Below, piece after piece: positions 45,463 to 53,604 of a stretch of DNA of 64,000 nt. Numbering within the stretch: position 1 is the stretch's first letter; every line of letters starts with the position of its first letter. Origin of the DNA: Roseovarius sp. EL26 (GTDB taxonomy: Bacteria > Pseudomonadota > Alphaproteobacteria > Rhodobacterales > Rhodobacteraceae); the NCBI RefSeq assembly GCF_900327775.1, contig NZ_OUMZ01000007.1, positions 793,606 through 857,605 of the forward strand, read 5' to 3'. The notes beneath the pieces are model-generated. The model was given only the letters and a program-made list of their open reading frames with translations, did no database searches and was not told the DNA's origin. Position numbers and translations under genes: made by a program.

Positions 45463-45572
45463 GGCGCATGTCCTTTCAAGGCGAGCGTGAATCGTTTTCT
45501 GGCTGCGTCATAGCGTAGTATTGCGATACAAGAAAGACAGTATGCGATTGTATACAGAAATATTATTGAATC

Positions 45573-45920
45573 TTATGAAGATTCAGAATCCTTGCCTTCT
45601 TTATTCTGTTTGTTCTGCGCAAGCTTACGTCTGTGGTCTCGTGATTTTCGCAAACGACGTTTTACTGTCAAGCTGGCGAAGCTTTGAATTGTAAGCGCGA
45701 AAATCCCAATACCTGTAAAAATCAGAATTGAGGCTGCGATTTTTCCAACTTCAGTTTCTGGTACAAGATTTCCGTAACCCACGGTCGACAAGGTCACGAC
45801 CGTGAAGAAGTAGGAATCAATCCAGCTCCAGCCTTCGAGATAGTGAAAAAACACCGTCGCACTTGACACGATGATAACCAACGAAGAGATGAGAATGACA
45901 AAAGGGGATGTGGCTTTCAT
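45573..45920 (-). CDS. two-helix potassium channel
   Basis: A 115-residue minimal K+ channel. Helix 1 is about residues 5-27 (FVILISSLVIIVSSATVF), the pore loop is SYFFTVVTLSTVGYGNLVPE with the TVGYGN selectivity filter, and helix 2 is IAASILIFTGIGIFALTIQS. The tail is strongly basic, then Lys/Glu-rich (RRLRKSRDHRRKLAQNKQNK). No regulatory RCK domain is attached. It lies 14 bases after the DsbA-type gene and so is probably the last gene of an acyl-CoA ligase / DsbA / channel operon. Confidence 0.92.
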   Translation of the reverse strand: MKATSPFVILISSLVIIVSSATVFFHYLEGWSWIDSYFFTVVTLSTVGYGNLVPETEVGKIAASILIFTGIGIFALTIQSFASLTVKRRLRKSRDHRRKLAQNKQNKEGKDSESS

Positions 45921-45934
45921 GATTTGTAATCTCT

Positions 45935-46594
45935 TTAAGCTTTCGCCTCGGAAGACACCGAATTTAACTGTTCGGTGATCTCGTCAATCACTTTTAGCCA
46001 CAGCTCGGTGGGTTGGCATCCCGGTACGGCATGTTGGCCCGCAACGATAAAGGCGGGAACACCAGTGATGCCCATCTCGCGGAACTGTGCGTCGCGGGCG
46101 CGAATGTCGTCGGTATCGGCATCAGACAACAACAGTTTACGTGTCACAGAGGCGTCCATACCGACGCTATCAGAAATGTCTGCCAATACATCGATATCGC
46201 CAATGTCATCGCCTTGTTCAAAATAGACTTTGAATAATTTCATTACCACGGCGATTTGCCGATCTTCGATCCCGGCCCAATGGATCAAGCGGTGGGCGTT
46301 TAACGTGTTGGGCGTACGCTTAATGGCCGCAAAATCGATATTAAGGCCAGCGTCCTCGGCGCGTTCCAGCACAGGGGCATAGGCGCGTATGGCCGCCTCT
46401 CTGCCACCAAATTTGGTTTCTAGATATTCGCGGCGGTCCATACCTTCCGCAGGCATATCTGGATTTAGCTGAAATGGATGCCATTGCATCATAAATGGAT
46501 GATTGGGGCGCTCAATTAACGCCTTATCCAGCAGGGTTTTCCCGATATAGCACCAAGGGCAGATCGGGTCGGAGATGATATCAAGCTTGACCAT
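45935..46594 (-). CDS. DsbA-family oxidoreductase (FrnE/2-hydroxychromene-carboxylate isomerase-like)
   Basis: A 219-residue cytoplasmic protein (no signal peptide) with a thioredoxin fold. The active site is SDPICPWCYIGK, a CPWC motif, near residues 10-16, and the conserved cis-Pro loop is GITGVPAFIV near 170. The inserted helical domain carries AHRLIHWA. FrnE members reshape disulfides or work on glutathione conjugates during polyketide and aromatic metabolism. It overlaps the acyl-CoA ligase gene by 14 bases, so the two are translated together. Confidence 0.9.
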   Translation of the reverse strand: MVKLDIISDPICPWCYIGKTLLDKALIERPNHPFMMQWHPFQLNPDMPAEGMDRREYLETKFGGREAAIRAYAPVLERAEDAGLNIDFAAIKRTPNTLNAHRLIHWAGIEDRQIAVVMKLFKVYFEQGDDIGDIDVLADISDSVGMDASVTRKLLLSDADTDDIRARDAQFREMGITGVPAFIVAGQHAVPGCQPTELWLKVIDEITEQLNSVSSEAKA

Positions 46595-48110
46595 TCAGAG
46601 CCTCATAGATCGGTCGCAACGCGCGACGCAGGATTTTGCCATTTGCCCCACTAGGTAGGGCGTCAATATGAAAGTATCCGCGCGGTTGTTTGTAATCCGC
46701 CAGATTTTGCGCGGCATACTGTTTAAGTTCATCTTCCGAGAGGGGTGCGGGAGCGGTATAAAAGGCCATGATCAGGCGCGCATCCTGTTTGACCTCAATA
46801 TCCGTCACGGCCATTTGCGCCACACCGGGATAGGCGTTGAGCACGGTTTCCACCTCAATCGGGGACACACGAAAACCGCCTGCATTCATCATATCATCGG
46901 CACGGCCCAGATAGCTGATCTGACCCATGTCATCCATTTGCCCAAGATCACCGGTCAAAAACCAATCATCTTTAAACCGCGACTGCGTTTCGTCCTGAGC
47001 GCCCAGATATTCTAGCATCAAACCGGGGTCAGAGCGGTGCACAGCTATGACACCTTGTTGATTGCGAGCGACAGGGCCATCTGGTCCAATGATCGCAACA
47101 CAACGACCGGGTTGGGGTTTTCCAAGCGTATGAACTTTAGCGGCGTGGCTGGGTGATGACGAGATGAATGTCGAACATTCTGACATGCCAAAGGCCTCAA
47201 AAATCTCTGTACCAGTGGCTGTTTGCCAGGCGTCACGCAGCGTATCAGACAGTTTCTCGCCCGCAGACAGCCCATGGCGAAGATGGGGTAACTTGGGCAG
47301 GCCATTCGACTTTAGAAGTTTCCGATAAACGCCGGGTGCAGCAGCAAAAATTGTTGCACTATGCTGTTTAAGAAGATGAGGCAAGGCCTCGGCTTGTACT
47401 TCCGCTGCGGGGATCAGCGCAGTGGCTCCGCTTGTCCAGGGATCCATCAGGCCTGTGCCAAGCGTGTAGGTCCAATTGAACGCGCCCGCATGACACAAAC
47501 GGTCGTCTGTATTTAGACCATACCAGCCGTCAAACATCATTTGGCGCGCCCAAATAGCCCGATGCGCATGAACCACGGCGCGGGCCTTACCAGAGGTGCC
47601 AGAGGTATAGATAATATAGGCTGGGCGGTTCGGGTCACCCATTTGCCAGTCTGCAGCGGGCAGATTGCGCATTGCTTGCAATTGGGCGGTGTTAATTACT
47701 GGAATGTCTGTAGAGGGTAACGCAACACCATCCGCATGCAAGATCGCCTGCGGCTGCAAGGTTGCCAGAATCTTGGCGACTTCGGCCTCGCTCAACTGGC
47801 TCGAGGTCGGCACAGGTATCAAACCAACCGCGATAGCCGCGAGGTATGAGATTGGAAAATCAACAGTGTTTCCAAGCCTTATCAATACTCTATCGTAGGG
47901 TTTTAAGCCCATATTTAAAAGACCAGTGCCGGTTCCAAGAACCGCTAATTTCAATTTTGCGTAGCTCCACTGTTCCGTTTCAGTCAAGCCTAGGATGGTC
48001 AAAGCTACTTTGTCAGGCACGTCTTCGGCCCGGCCTAACACATGTGCCGCCAGATTGAACGACGACGGGCAAGGATTTTGCAGGTGGCGGGTATCGAGAA
48101 CTGAAGTCAT
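46581..48110 (-). CDS. AMP-forming acyl-CoA synthetase (benzoate-CoA ligase-like)
   Basis: About 509 residues from ATG 48110; a TTG-started extension to 48146 runs over the divergent regulator region. ANL-superfamily motifs: P-loop AYIIYTSGTSGKARAVVHAH, A5 EAFGMSECSTFISSSP, A7 DDWFLTGDLGQMDDMGQISY, and A8 GRADDMMNAGGFRVSPIEVE, ending with the catalytic-lysine region LPSGANGKILRRALR. The pocket is most like aromatic or short-chain acid ligases. It is divergent from an XRE-cupin regulator, which probably senses the acid or its CoA ester, and is followed by DsbA-type and channel genes. Confidence 0.9.
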   Translation of the reverse strand: MTSVLDTRHLQNPCPSSFNLAAHVLGRAEDVPDKVALTILGLTETEQWSYAKLKLAVLGTGTGLLNMGLKPYDRVLIRLGNTVDFPISYLAAIAVGLIPVPTSSQLSEAEVAKILATLQPQAILHADGVALPSTDIPVINTAQLQAMRNLPAADWQMGDPNRPAYIIYTSGTSGKARAVVHAHRAIWARQMMFDGWYGLNTDDRLCHAGAFNWTYTLGTGLMDPWTSGATALIPAAEVQAEALPHLLKQHSATIFAAAPGVYRKLLKSNGLPKLPHLRHGLSAGEKLSDTLRDAWQTATGTEIFEAFGMSECSTFISSSPSHAAKVHTLGKPQPGRCVAIIGPDGPVARNQQGVIAVHRSDPGLMLEYLGAQDETQSRFKDDWFLTGDLGQMDDMGQISYLGRADDMMNAGGFRVSPIEVETVLNAYPGVAQMAVTDIEVKQDARLIMAFYTAPAPLSEDELKQYAAQNLADYKQPRGYFHIDALPSGANGKILRRALRPIYEALNGQA

Positions 48111-48175
48111 GTGAAATGGCTTATGCGTGCAGAGGCATGGTTGCAAGTAAAGGTGACGACACTTATAAAATTAAT

Positions 48176-48799
48176 ATGTCACAATTGAACCCTGGTCCCC
48201 TGATCCGCGTCACACGCGAAAATAGCGAGTTTCAAGATATCGAGCCTCTCGATCTTGGGGAGCGCGTACGCGAGTTGCGTACAGCACGCAAATGGACACT
48301 TGAGCAGGCCGCGCAACAAGCCGGTTTGGCGCGTTCAACCCTGAGCAAGATCGAAAATGGCCAGATGTCTCCGACTTATGAGGCTTTGAAAAAGCTTGCG
48401 ATCGGGTTGGAAATCACTGTCCCTCAGCTATTTACGCCGACTCGTTCAGATCAAATTAATGGTCGTATGGCCGTTACAAAGTCTGGTGCCGGGACTGAGC
48501 ATGCTACTGCGACTTATGAGCATGAATTGCTAAGCGAGACCATGGCAAACAAGCAAATGTTGCCCTACCGCGCGAGCATCCGGGCCAGGTCTATTGATGA
48601 ATTTGACGGTTGGGTGCGTCATGACGGCGAAGAATTTCTCTATGTTTTGACCGGGATCGTGAAGCTCTACACAGAGTTTTATGAACCGGTTGAAATGCGC
48701 CGGGGCGATAGTGCCTATTATGATGCTGCGATGGGACATAATGTGATTTCGATTAGCGATGAAGATGCGACCCTTTTGTGGGTCACCTCAGTCGCCTGA
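48176..48799 (+). CDS. XRE-family regulator with cupin domain
   Basis: A 207-residue regulator (ATG 48176; earlier in-frame starts at 48137 and 48116 reach into the divergent ligase gene). The helix-turn-helix covers about residues 28-80: LGERVRELRTARKWTLEQAA, GLARSTLSKIENGQMSPTYE, ALKKLAIGLEI. The C-terminal half is a cupin (DGEEFLYVLTGIVKLYTEF, RRGDSAYYDAAMGHNVIS) that usually binds the inducer. It is divergent from the acyl-CoA ligase operon and likely controls it. Confidence 0.92.
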   Translation: MSQLNPGPLIRVTRENSEFQDIEPLDLGERVRELRTARKWTLEQAAQQAGLARSTLSKIENGQMSPTYEALKKLAIGLEITVPQLFTPTRSDQINGRMAVTKSGAGTEHATATYEHELLSETMANKQMLPYRASIRARSIDEFDGWVRHDGEEFLYVLTGIVKLYTEFYEPVEMRRGDSAYYDAAMGHNVISISDEDATLLWVTSVA

Positions 48800-48818
48800 G
48801 TGGATTTAACAAAGAAAA

Positions 48819-48842
48819 CGACCCCTTCGAGGGTCGCTTTTA
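48819..48842 (+). terminator. terminator after the XRE-cupin gene
   Basis: CGACCC / GGGTCG stem with a six-base loop and a CTTTTA tail, 20 bases past the stop. Confidence 0.65.
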
Positions 48843-48892
48843 TGTTTCATATTGGCTTGACGTGAAAGCCAGTGGTTACCTAAATGGGCGCG

Positions 48893-49918
48893 TTACCCAA
48901 AGGTCCATTCAAATACATAGCCAATTGCGAGGGATCCGGTCACAGCCAACGCGAGATACAGTAAGAATGGTTTCAAGCGCAATACCGGTGCGATCGCCAT
49001 TGCGCCCCAAATGCTGACCACGCCACCCGAAATCAGAAAGGCCATTGCCGCACCAGCTGACATTCCATTGTCGATCAGTGCACGGGTTAAGGGCAATGCT
49101 GCATAACCATCGATATAAGCAGGCGCACCGACGAAGACCGCTGCCGGAATAGCCCACCACTGATCTTTGCCAACATAATTGGCTAAGGCACCAGGGGTAA
49201 TGGCAGCATTCAGGGCATATTCGGCGGCAAAAGCCGGGATCAGGCAGATAAGGATCAGGCGTAGTGTTGCCAGTGCCTGGCCTTTGAACGCTTGTCGGCG
49301 GGCGGGATCTGTCCAGATACGTGGGTTGTAAGATGCAATAGCACTACAGCGTTTTGTACTGAGTTGCCGTGATAGAGAGTTATTCCTCAAGGCGTTTACA
49401 TACCACGATTTTTTCAAAAACAGCGCAGTGGTCGTGCCACCGAATATGCCCAAGCCAAATGCGCCAATTGTTTTTCCAAGCGCAAAGGGCATTCCAAGAG
49501 TCGCGGCGGTTGTGGCCAACATAGCGGGGTCAGTCACTGGGGATGACAGCCAAAAGGCCATGATCGGAGCCAAAGGGACACCAGCAGCCAACAAGCCGAC
49601 CATCAACGGTAGAACCGTGACGCCGCAAACTGGTGTAATTGCCCCAATGGCTGCGGCCGTTAGAACAGTTGCGAGTGTTCGCCCTTCAAAAGCCTTGCGT
49701 ACCAGTGTGTCGGCACCACTGGCAATGATCCAGGCCGCAACAATGATCCCAGGGACGACCATCGGCGCGACCTGGATCAGCCCCCACAGGGAGAAGATTA
49801 AGGCATTTTTGATAGGGCCAGGCCAAATCATCACGCACAATGCAAAGATGGTAAACAATATCCCGATGCGCCACTGGCGCTGACCTGATAGTGGTTTGGA
49901 GCAAGTTTGATCAGTCAT
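48893..49918 (-). CDS. polytopic permease (COG0701/ArsP-like)
   Basis: About 341 residues from ATG 49918, which has AGGAGG upstream; ATG 49939 in the same frame overlaps that site. There are eight or more hydrophobic helices in two halves. Helix pairs are joined by ITPVCGVTVLPLMVGLL, WLSSPVTDPAMLATTAATLG and, in the second half, AVFVGAPAYIDGYAALPLTR. This matches the permease family related to ArsP_1/YraQ, though the usual PxCSCG motif is only PVCGV here. Family members export organoarsenicals or unknown solutes. A divergent LysR gene 88 bases away probably regulates it. Substrate is not predicted. Confidence 0.8.
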   Translation of the reverse strand: MTDQTCSKPLSGQRQWRIGILFTIFALCVMIWPGPIKNALIFSLWGLIQVAPMVVPGIIVAAWIIASGADTLVRKAFEGRTLATVLTAAAIGAITPVCGVTVLPLMVGLLAAGVPLAPIMAFWLSSPVTDPAMLATTAATLGMPFALGKTIGAFGLGIFGGTTTALFLKKSWYVNALRNNSLSRQLSTKRCSAIASYNPRIWTDPARRQAFKGQALATLRLILICLIPAFAAEYALNAAITPGALANYVGKDQWWAIPAAVFVGAPAYIDGYAALPLTRALIDNGMSAGAAMAFLISGGVVSIWGAMAIAPVLRLKPFLLYLALAVTGSLAIGYVFEWTFG

Positions 49919-50006
49919 TATTATATCCTCCGGTTTCATTTGAAATTAGAGGCACGCTTGAGATATATAAAACGAATAGTTTAAATCTCAGGTATTGGAT
50001 TTCTAA

Positions 50007-50858
50007 ATGGAAAACTTGGACAGCGACCTATTACGAACTTTTATTGCTGTTTCTGATGCGGGCAGCGTGACTGATGGGGCAGCGCAAATTTACCGATCCC
50101 AATCAGCAACTAGCTTACAAATCAAACGGTTAGAGGATATTCTTAACAGATCTTTGTTTGAACGTCATGGTCGGGGTGTGGTTTTAACAGAAGCCGGGCA
50201 ATATTTGCTGCCAATTGCGCGCGATGTGACCGCGCGATTGGATGGAGCGCTGCGCGACCTGTCACAAAATCCTCTGCGCGGGAAGTTGCGGCTTGGCATT
50301 CCAGATGATCACGGGCGGGCAAAACTTGCACAAATCATCGCGGCATTTGGTCAAACCCACGCGCAAGTTGAACTGGAGGTGACCTGTGCATTAAGTGCAG
50401 AATTTCCCGATGCTCTGATCAAGGGGCGGTTGGATTTGGCCGTGTACGAGGTGGAAACACCGCAGGATCATGAAGAGGTTCTGTATGGCGATCCAACACA
50501 TTGGTTTGCTGCCCAGCACCGGGACTTTTCCACCATGGAAGTTGTGCCAATTGCCTTGTTCGATCAAGCTTGCTGGTGGCGTGATGCGGCATTGACCTCG
50601 ATACAGGCAAGCGGCAGGCCATATCGCGTGGTCTATTCCAGTCAAAGCGTGTCGGGCATCATCGCTGCTGTTGAGGCCGGAGTGGCCATTGGGCTGCTGG
50701 GTCAGTCATCAATCAATGGCAACTTGAAGCGCGTTGGTGCGTCGCTTAATTGCGGGGCTACACCTGCCTCAAAATTGGTCTTGGGGCATGGGCAAATCAA
50801 AGATCACGACGCGGCAAATACTATGAAGGCCGCAATCCGATCGGCCTTTGGCGCCTGA
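50007..50858 (+). CDS. LysR-family transcriptional regulator
   Basis: A 283-residue regulator. The winged helix is LLRTFIAVSDAGSVTDGAAQ, then YRSQSATSLQIKRLEDILNR, followed by the effector domain (LGIPDDHGRAKLAQIIAAFG). The C-terminal third is compact. It is divergent from the permease, with 88 bases between start codons, and probably activates it on binding its substrate. Confidence 0.9.
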   Translation: MENLDSDLLRTFIAVSDAGSVTDGAAQIYRSQSATSLQIKRLEDILNRSLFERHGRGVVLTEAGQYLLPIARDVTARLDGALRDLSQNPLRGKLRLGIPDDHGRAKLAQIIAAFGQTHAQVELEVTCALSAEFPDALIKGRLDLAVYEVETPQDHEEVLYGDPTHWFAAQHRDFSTMEVVPIALFDQACWWRDAALTSIQASGRPYRVVYSSQSVSGIIAAVEAGVAIGLLGQSSINGNLKRVGASLNCGATPASKLVLGHGQIKDHDAANTMKAAIRSAFGA

Positions 50859-50962
50859 ATCCATCTTTGGAAGTGGTCTCAGCAGCTATCCCAACTGGCT
50901 ATAGCTGGGGGTAGGGTGCGGGCCTAGGCTTTACGGGCTTCTCTATAACCCGAAGGGAATAA

Positions 50963-51280
50963 ATGATGTGTTCAAGCAACGGAACAGCTTTACCGACTGT
51001 CATGATTGATAATGATCGGGTTCGGGTGACCGAATGGCGGTTTAAGGACCGCGGCGACAACACCGGTTGGCACCGGCATGAATATGATTATGTTGTTGTG
51101 CCGCTTTTCGATGGTGTGTTGGAAATAGATCTGGGTAATGGAGAAACATCCACCGCTCAGATGCAAAACGGCGTGCCGTACTTTCGCGAGATTGGCGTTG
51201 AGCACGATGTGATCAATGGCAACGATTTTGAGTGTGCTTTTGTCGAGGTCGAGCTATTGGAGAAACCTCGCGAGGCTTAA
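50963..51280 (+). CDS. small single-domain cupin
   Basis: A 105-residue protein that folds as one beta-barrel. The metal-binding box NTGWHRHEYDYVVVPLFDGV holds two His and a Glu, and the second box is REIGVEHDVINGNDF. A start at the second Met is equally possible. It could be a small dioxygenase, an isomerase or a ligand sensor. It follows the LysR gene by 104 bases and converges with the solute-binding protein gene, ten bases apart. Confidence 0.85.
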   Translation: MMCSSNGTALPTVMIDNDRVRVTEWRFKDRGDNTGWHRHEYDYVVVPLFDGVLEIDLGNGETSTAQMQNGVPYFREIGVEHDVINGNDFECAFVEVELLEKPREA

Positions 51281-51289
51281 CAGTAACTG

Positions 51290-53116
51290 TTAATCCTCTT
51301 CAAACCACCAGACCTCTGGCAGAAAACCAATGCCATCGCCGTAGATTGGGAGGGTTTCATTGGGGTATTTTAATTCCTTAAGATGTGCGATCCGACCGAT
51401 CGAGTATTGATGGATCGGGATCACATACCGTCCGGCGGTCAGGATACGGTCCAACGCGCGGGTGGCTGCAATGAAGTTATCGCGGTCGGTAGCGTTGAGC
51501 ATGGTATCGATCATCGCCTCAGCCGCCACGGATTTTACCCCCATCAGGTTGCGGCTGCCGGGCGTGTCAGCGGCATCTGAACCCCAGTAGGAATATTGCT
51601 CGTTTCCGGGGCTGAGGGTGAGGGCACGGCGCATAAAAGTTAGGTCAAAGTCGAACTGGCTTTCGCGTTCTGTATATTGCGCGCGGTCGATGGATTGGAT
51701 GTCCAACGCGATGCCGAGGCGTTCAAGCGCGCGGGCATAGATGTCCATCATCGCGGTCGCCTGCTGGATCAACCCGTCTTGTTGCAGTAGTACCGTCAAT
51801 TTTAGCGGTATGCCGTTGGCGTCCTGAAGGATGCCATCTTTCACTTCCCACCCGGCGTCATTAAGCAGTTTCATGGCCACTTGCAGGTTGGCGCGGTTGC
51901 GGCGACTGCCGTCTCCTTGAGGAAGGGCGTAGCCTTCGAGTGTGCCGGGCAAGAGCGTATCGGCAAAGGGTTTTAAAAGCTCCTGAACGTGGCCCTCAGC
52001 CGGGCCGGATTGCATGGCCAGTTCAGAATTAGAGAAATACGAGGTAATACGTGGCTGGCGCCCGCCTGTGAGGGCGTCGTTGATGTATTCAAAATTAAAC
52101 GCATGGATCAGCGCATCGCGTACGCGCCAGTCATCCAGGGGTGCACGGCGGGTGTTCATCACAAAACCCGAGATTCCTGAAGGTTTTTGGTGTGGGATTT
52201 CCGACAGGATGATGTCGCCGTTTTGTACAGCCGGAAAATCATACTGTGTGGCCCATTTCTCAGCGTTGAACTCACGCACATAGGACAGTGCCTGCGCCTT
52301 GAACGCCTCTTTCATTACAGCCGTGTCGCCGTAAAACTCAATCCGGACTTCATCAAAGTTGGCAGTGCCTTGGCGTAGGGGCAGGTCTTTGCCCCAATAA
52401 CCTGGATTGCGGCGCAGGGTCAGGTCACGGCCCATCTCGTAATCTTCAATAGTGTAAGGGCCGGTGCCCAGTGGGGTATTATCGGGGCCTGCTTCAGCGA
52501 AGTCTTTGCCGTCCCATTGCGTCTTGCTCAGAATTGGGCGCAGGCCAGCGATGAGGGCCAGTTCCCGGTCTTGCACATTGAAAGTCAGGCGCACGGAGCG
52601 AGGACCAGTTTGCTCTATTGCGCCAACCTTGCCCCAGAAGTTGCGATACCGCAGGCTGCCTTTGGTCCCGAGTGTTTCAAACGACCAGATGACATCTTCT
52701 GGTGTCACCGGTGAACCATCAGAAAACGCGGCCTCTGCCCGCAAGGTAAATTCGACCCATTCACGGTTCGGGCCGGTCTCAACCGATTCGGCCAAAAGCC
52801 CGTACAAAGAGAATGGTTCATCCCAGGATCGACCCATAAGGGACTCGTGTGTCAGGAATCGTAATTGCCATGGCGCACGACCTTTGATCGCAAATGGATT
52901 GAGGGAATCGTAGCGGCCGACATTGCCCGTAACCACTTTGCCGCCTTTGGGCGCGTTGGGGTTGGCATAGGGCAAAGACACAAAATCCGGTGGAAGGGCC
53001 GGGTCGCCATACATAGCTATGCCATGCGAAGGCTGCGCTGCGGACAAATGTGGGGCCATCAATAGTACAATGGTAGTTGCAATCCGGCCTGTGTGGCGGA
53101 AAAAATCTGAGCGCAT
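51290..53116 (-). CDS. family 5 extracellular solute-binding protein (peptide/opine type)
   Basis: About 608 residues from ATG 53116 (RSDFFRHTGRIATTIVLLMA, signal peptide cut after SAAQ); a longer frame to 53176 only adds a leader. Typical DppA/OppA-type segments are MYGDPALPPDFVSLPYANPN, FSDGSPVTPEDVIWSFETLG, GTGPYTIEDYEMGRDLTLRR, NPGYWGKDLPLRQG, and later WRVRDALIHAFNFEYIND. The mature domain binds peptides or modified amino-acid derivatives and delivers them to an ABC importer. No permease or ATPase gene is next to it in the window, so it is an orphan. Length fits the family with a C-terminal extra strand. Confidence 0.92.
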   Translation of the reverse strand: MRSDFFRHTGRIATTIVLLMAPHLSAAQPSHGIAMYGDPALPPDFVSLPYANPNAPKGGKVVTGNVGRYDSLNPFAIKGRAPWQLRFLTHESLMGRSWDEPFSLYGLLAESVETGPNREWVEFTLRAEAAFSDGSPVTPEDVIWSFETLGTKGSLRYRNFWGKVGAIEQTGPRSVRLTFNVQDRELALIAGLRPILSKTQWDGKDFAEAGPDNTPLGTGPYTIEDYEMGRDLTLRRNPGYWGKDLPLRQGTANFDEVRIEFYGDTAVMKEAFKAQALSYVREFNAEKWATQYDFPAVQNGDIILSEIPHQKPSGISGFVMNTRRAPLDDWRVRDALIHAFNFEYINDALTGGRQPRITSYFSNSELAMQSGPAEGHVQELLKPFADTLLPGTLEGYALPQGDGSRRNRANLQVAMKLLNDAGWEVKDGILQDANGIPLKLTVLLQQDGLIQQATAMMDIYARALERLGIALDIQSIDRAQYTERESQFDFDLTFMRRALTLSPGNEQYSYWGSDAADTPGSRNLMGVKSVAAEAMIDTMLNATDRDNFIAATRALDRILTAGRYVIPIHQYSIGRIAHLKELKYPNETLPIYGDGIGFLPEVWWFEED

Positions 53117-53195
53117 CGGGGCGACTTTCTTGTAAATCACTGCTTCGTTTGAACCCGACAGTAGAGAGGGATTCACGTCTTTTCAAACTTTTAGC

Positions 53196-53224
53196 TTGGC
53201 TGGTGGCGTCAGATTGCTTATAAA
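53196..53224 (+). promoter_or_regulatory. candidate promoter of a small RNA
   Basis: TTGGCT, a 17-base spacer, then TATAAA. The predicted start is near 53231, 47 bases before a perfect terminator stem and with no gene in between. Confidence 0.5.
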
Positions 53225-53230
53225 GAGATC

Positions 53231-53308
53231 ACTGCTCGATAGGTTTCTTGCCTGTATGAAACCTGCCTCAATAACTTAACGCCAGCTTCGCGCTGGCGTT
53301 TTTTTTGT
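53231..53308 (+). ncRNA. candidate small regulatory RNA of about 80 nt
   Basis: From a predicted start near 53231 the transcript would contain a stem AGGTTTC / GAAACCT with a ten-base loop, a short unpaired CCTGCCTCAATAAC segment, then a strong intrinsic terminator ending in T8. It sits in the gap between a divergent pair, with no reading frame of note. A premature-termination leader for the SDR gene is an alternative, but the distance (about 300 bases) makes that less likely. Confidence 0.5.
53278..53308 (+). terminator. intrinsic terminator, plus strand, in a gene-free gap
   Basis: AACGCCAGC pairs with GCTGGCGTT around TTCGC, followed by a run of T. The minus strand has no T run. No plus-strand gene lies upstream within 2 kb, so it must end an unannotated transcript. 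Confidence 0.88.
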
Positions 53309-53604
53309 CTTCCACATTCCGTATGGTCACCCATGCAAATCGGCTGAATCATGTGCCATGACCCATGGTTCATGGGCTTTCAGGGGGATTTTTTATTGAT
53401 TGGATGGATGGTTAGCCATGATGGTGACTTAACGTCATGTGAGACACTTTAAATTGGGATGTAAGCGCCGGATGTTGGACGGACGAAGAGAATCACTCTT
53501 TCATTGCTGCGCCACCAAACGGGGAATTTGCGATCTCTAGGCACCATTTTCTTTGCAGGTGCAGCATGGCACAGTGGCACAAACGAGTCAGAGAGGAAAA
53601 TTTA
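53309..53604. other. gene-free stretch before the SDR gene
   Basis: About 300 bases without a credible frame. It contains a short hairpin CCCATG/CATGGG near 53375 and a weak GTGACT...TTTAAA promoter-like pair near 53435-53455. Probably the promoter and regulatory region of the dehydrogenase gene; nothing else is seen. Confidence 0.4.

Noticed and set aside
53278..53308. Terminator for the solute-binding protein gene
   Set aside because: That gene runs the other way and starts to the left of it; the T run is on the plus strand only.
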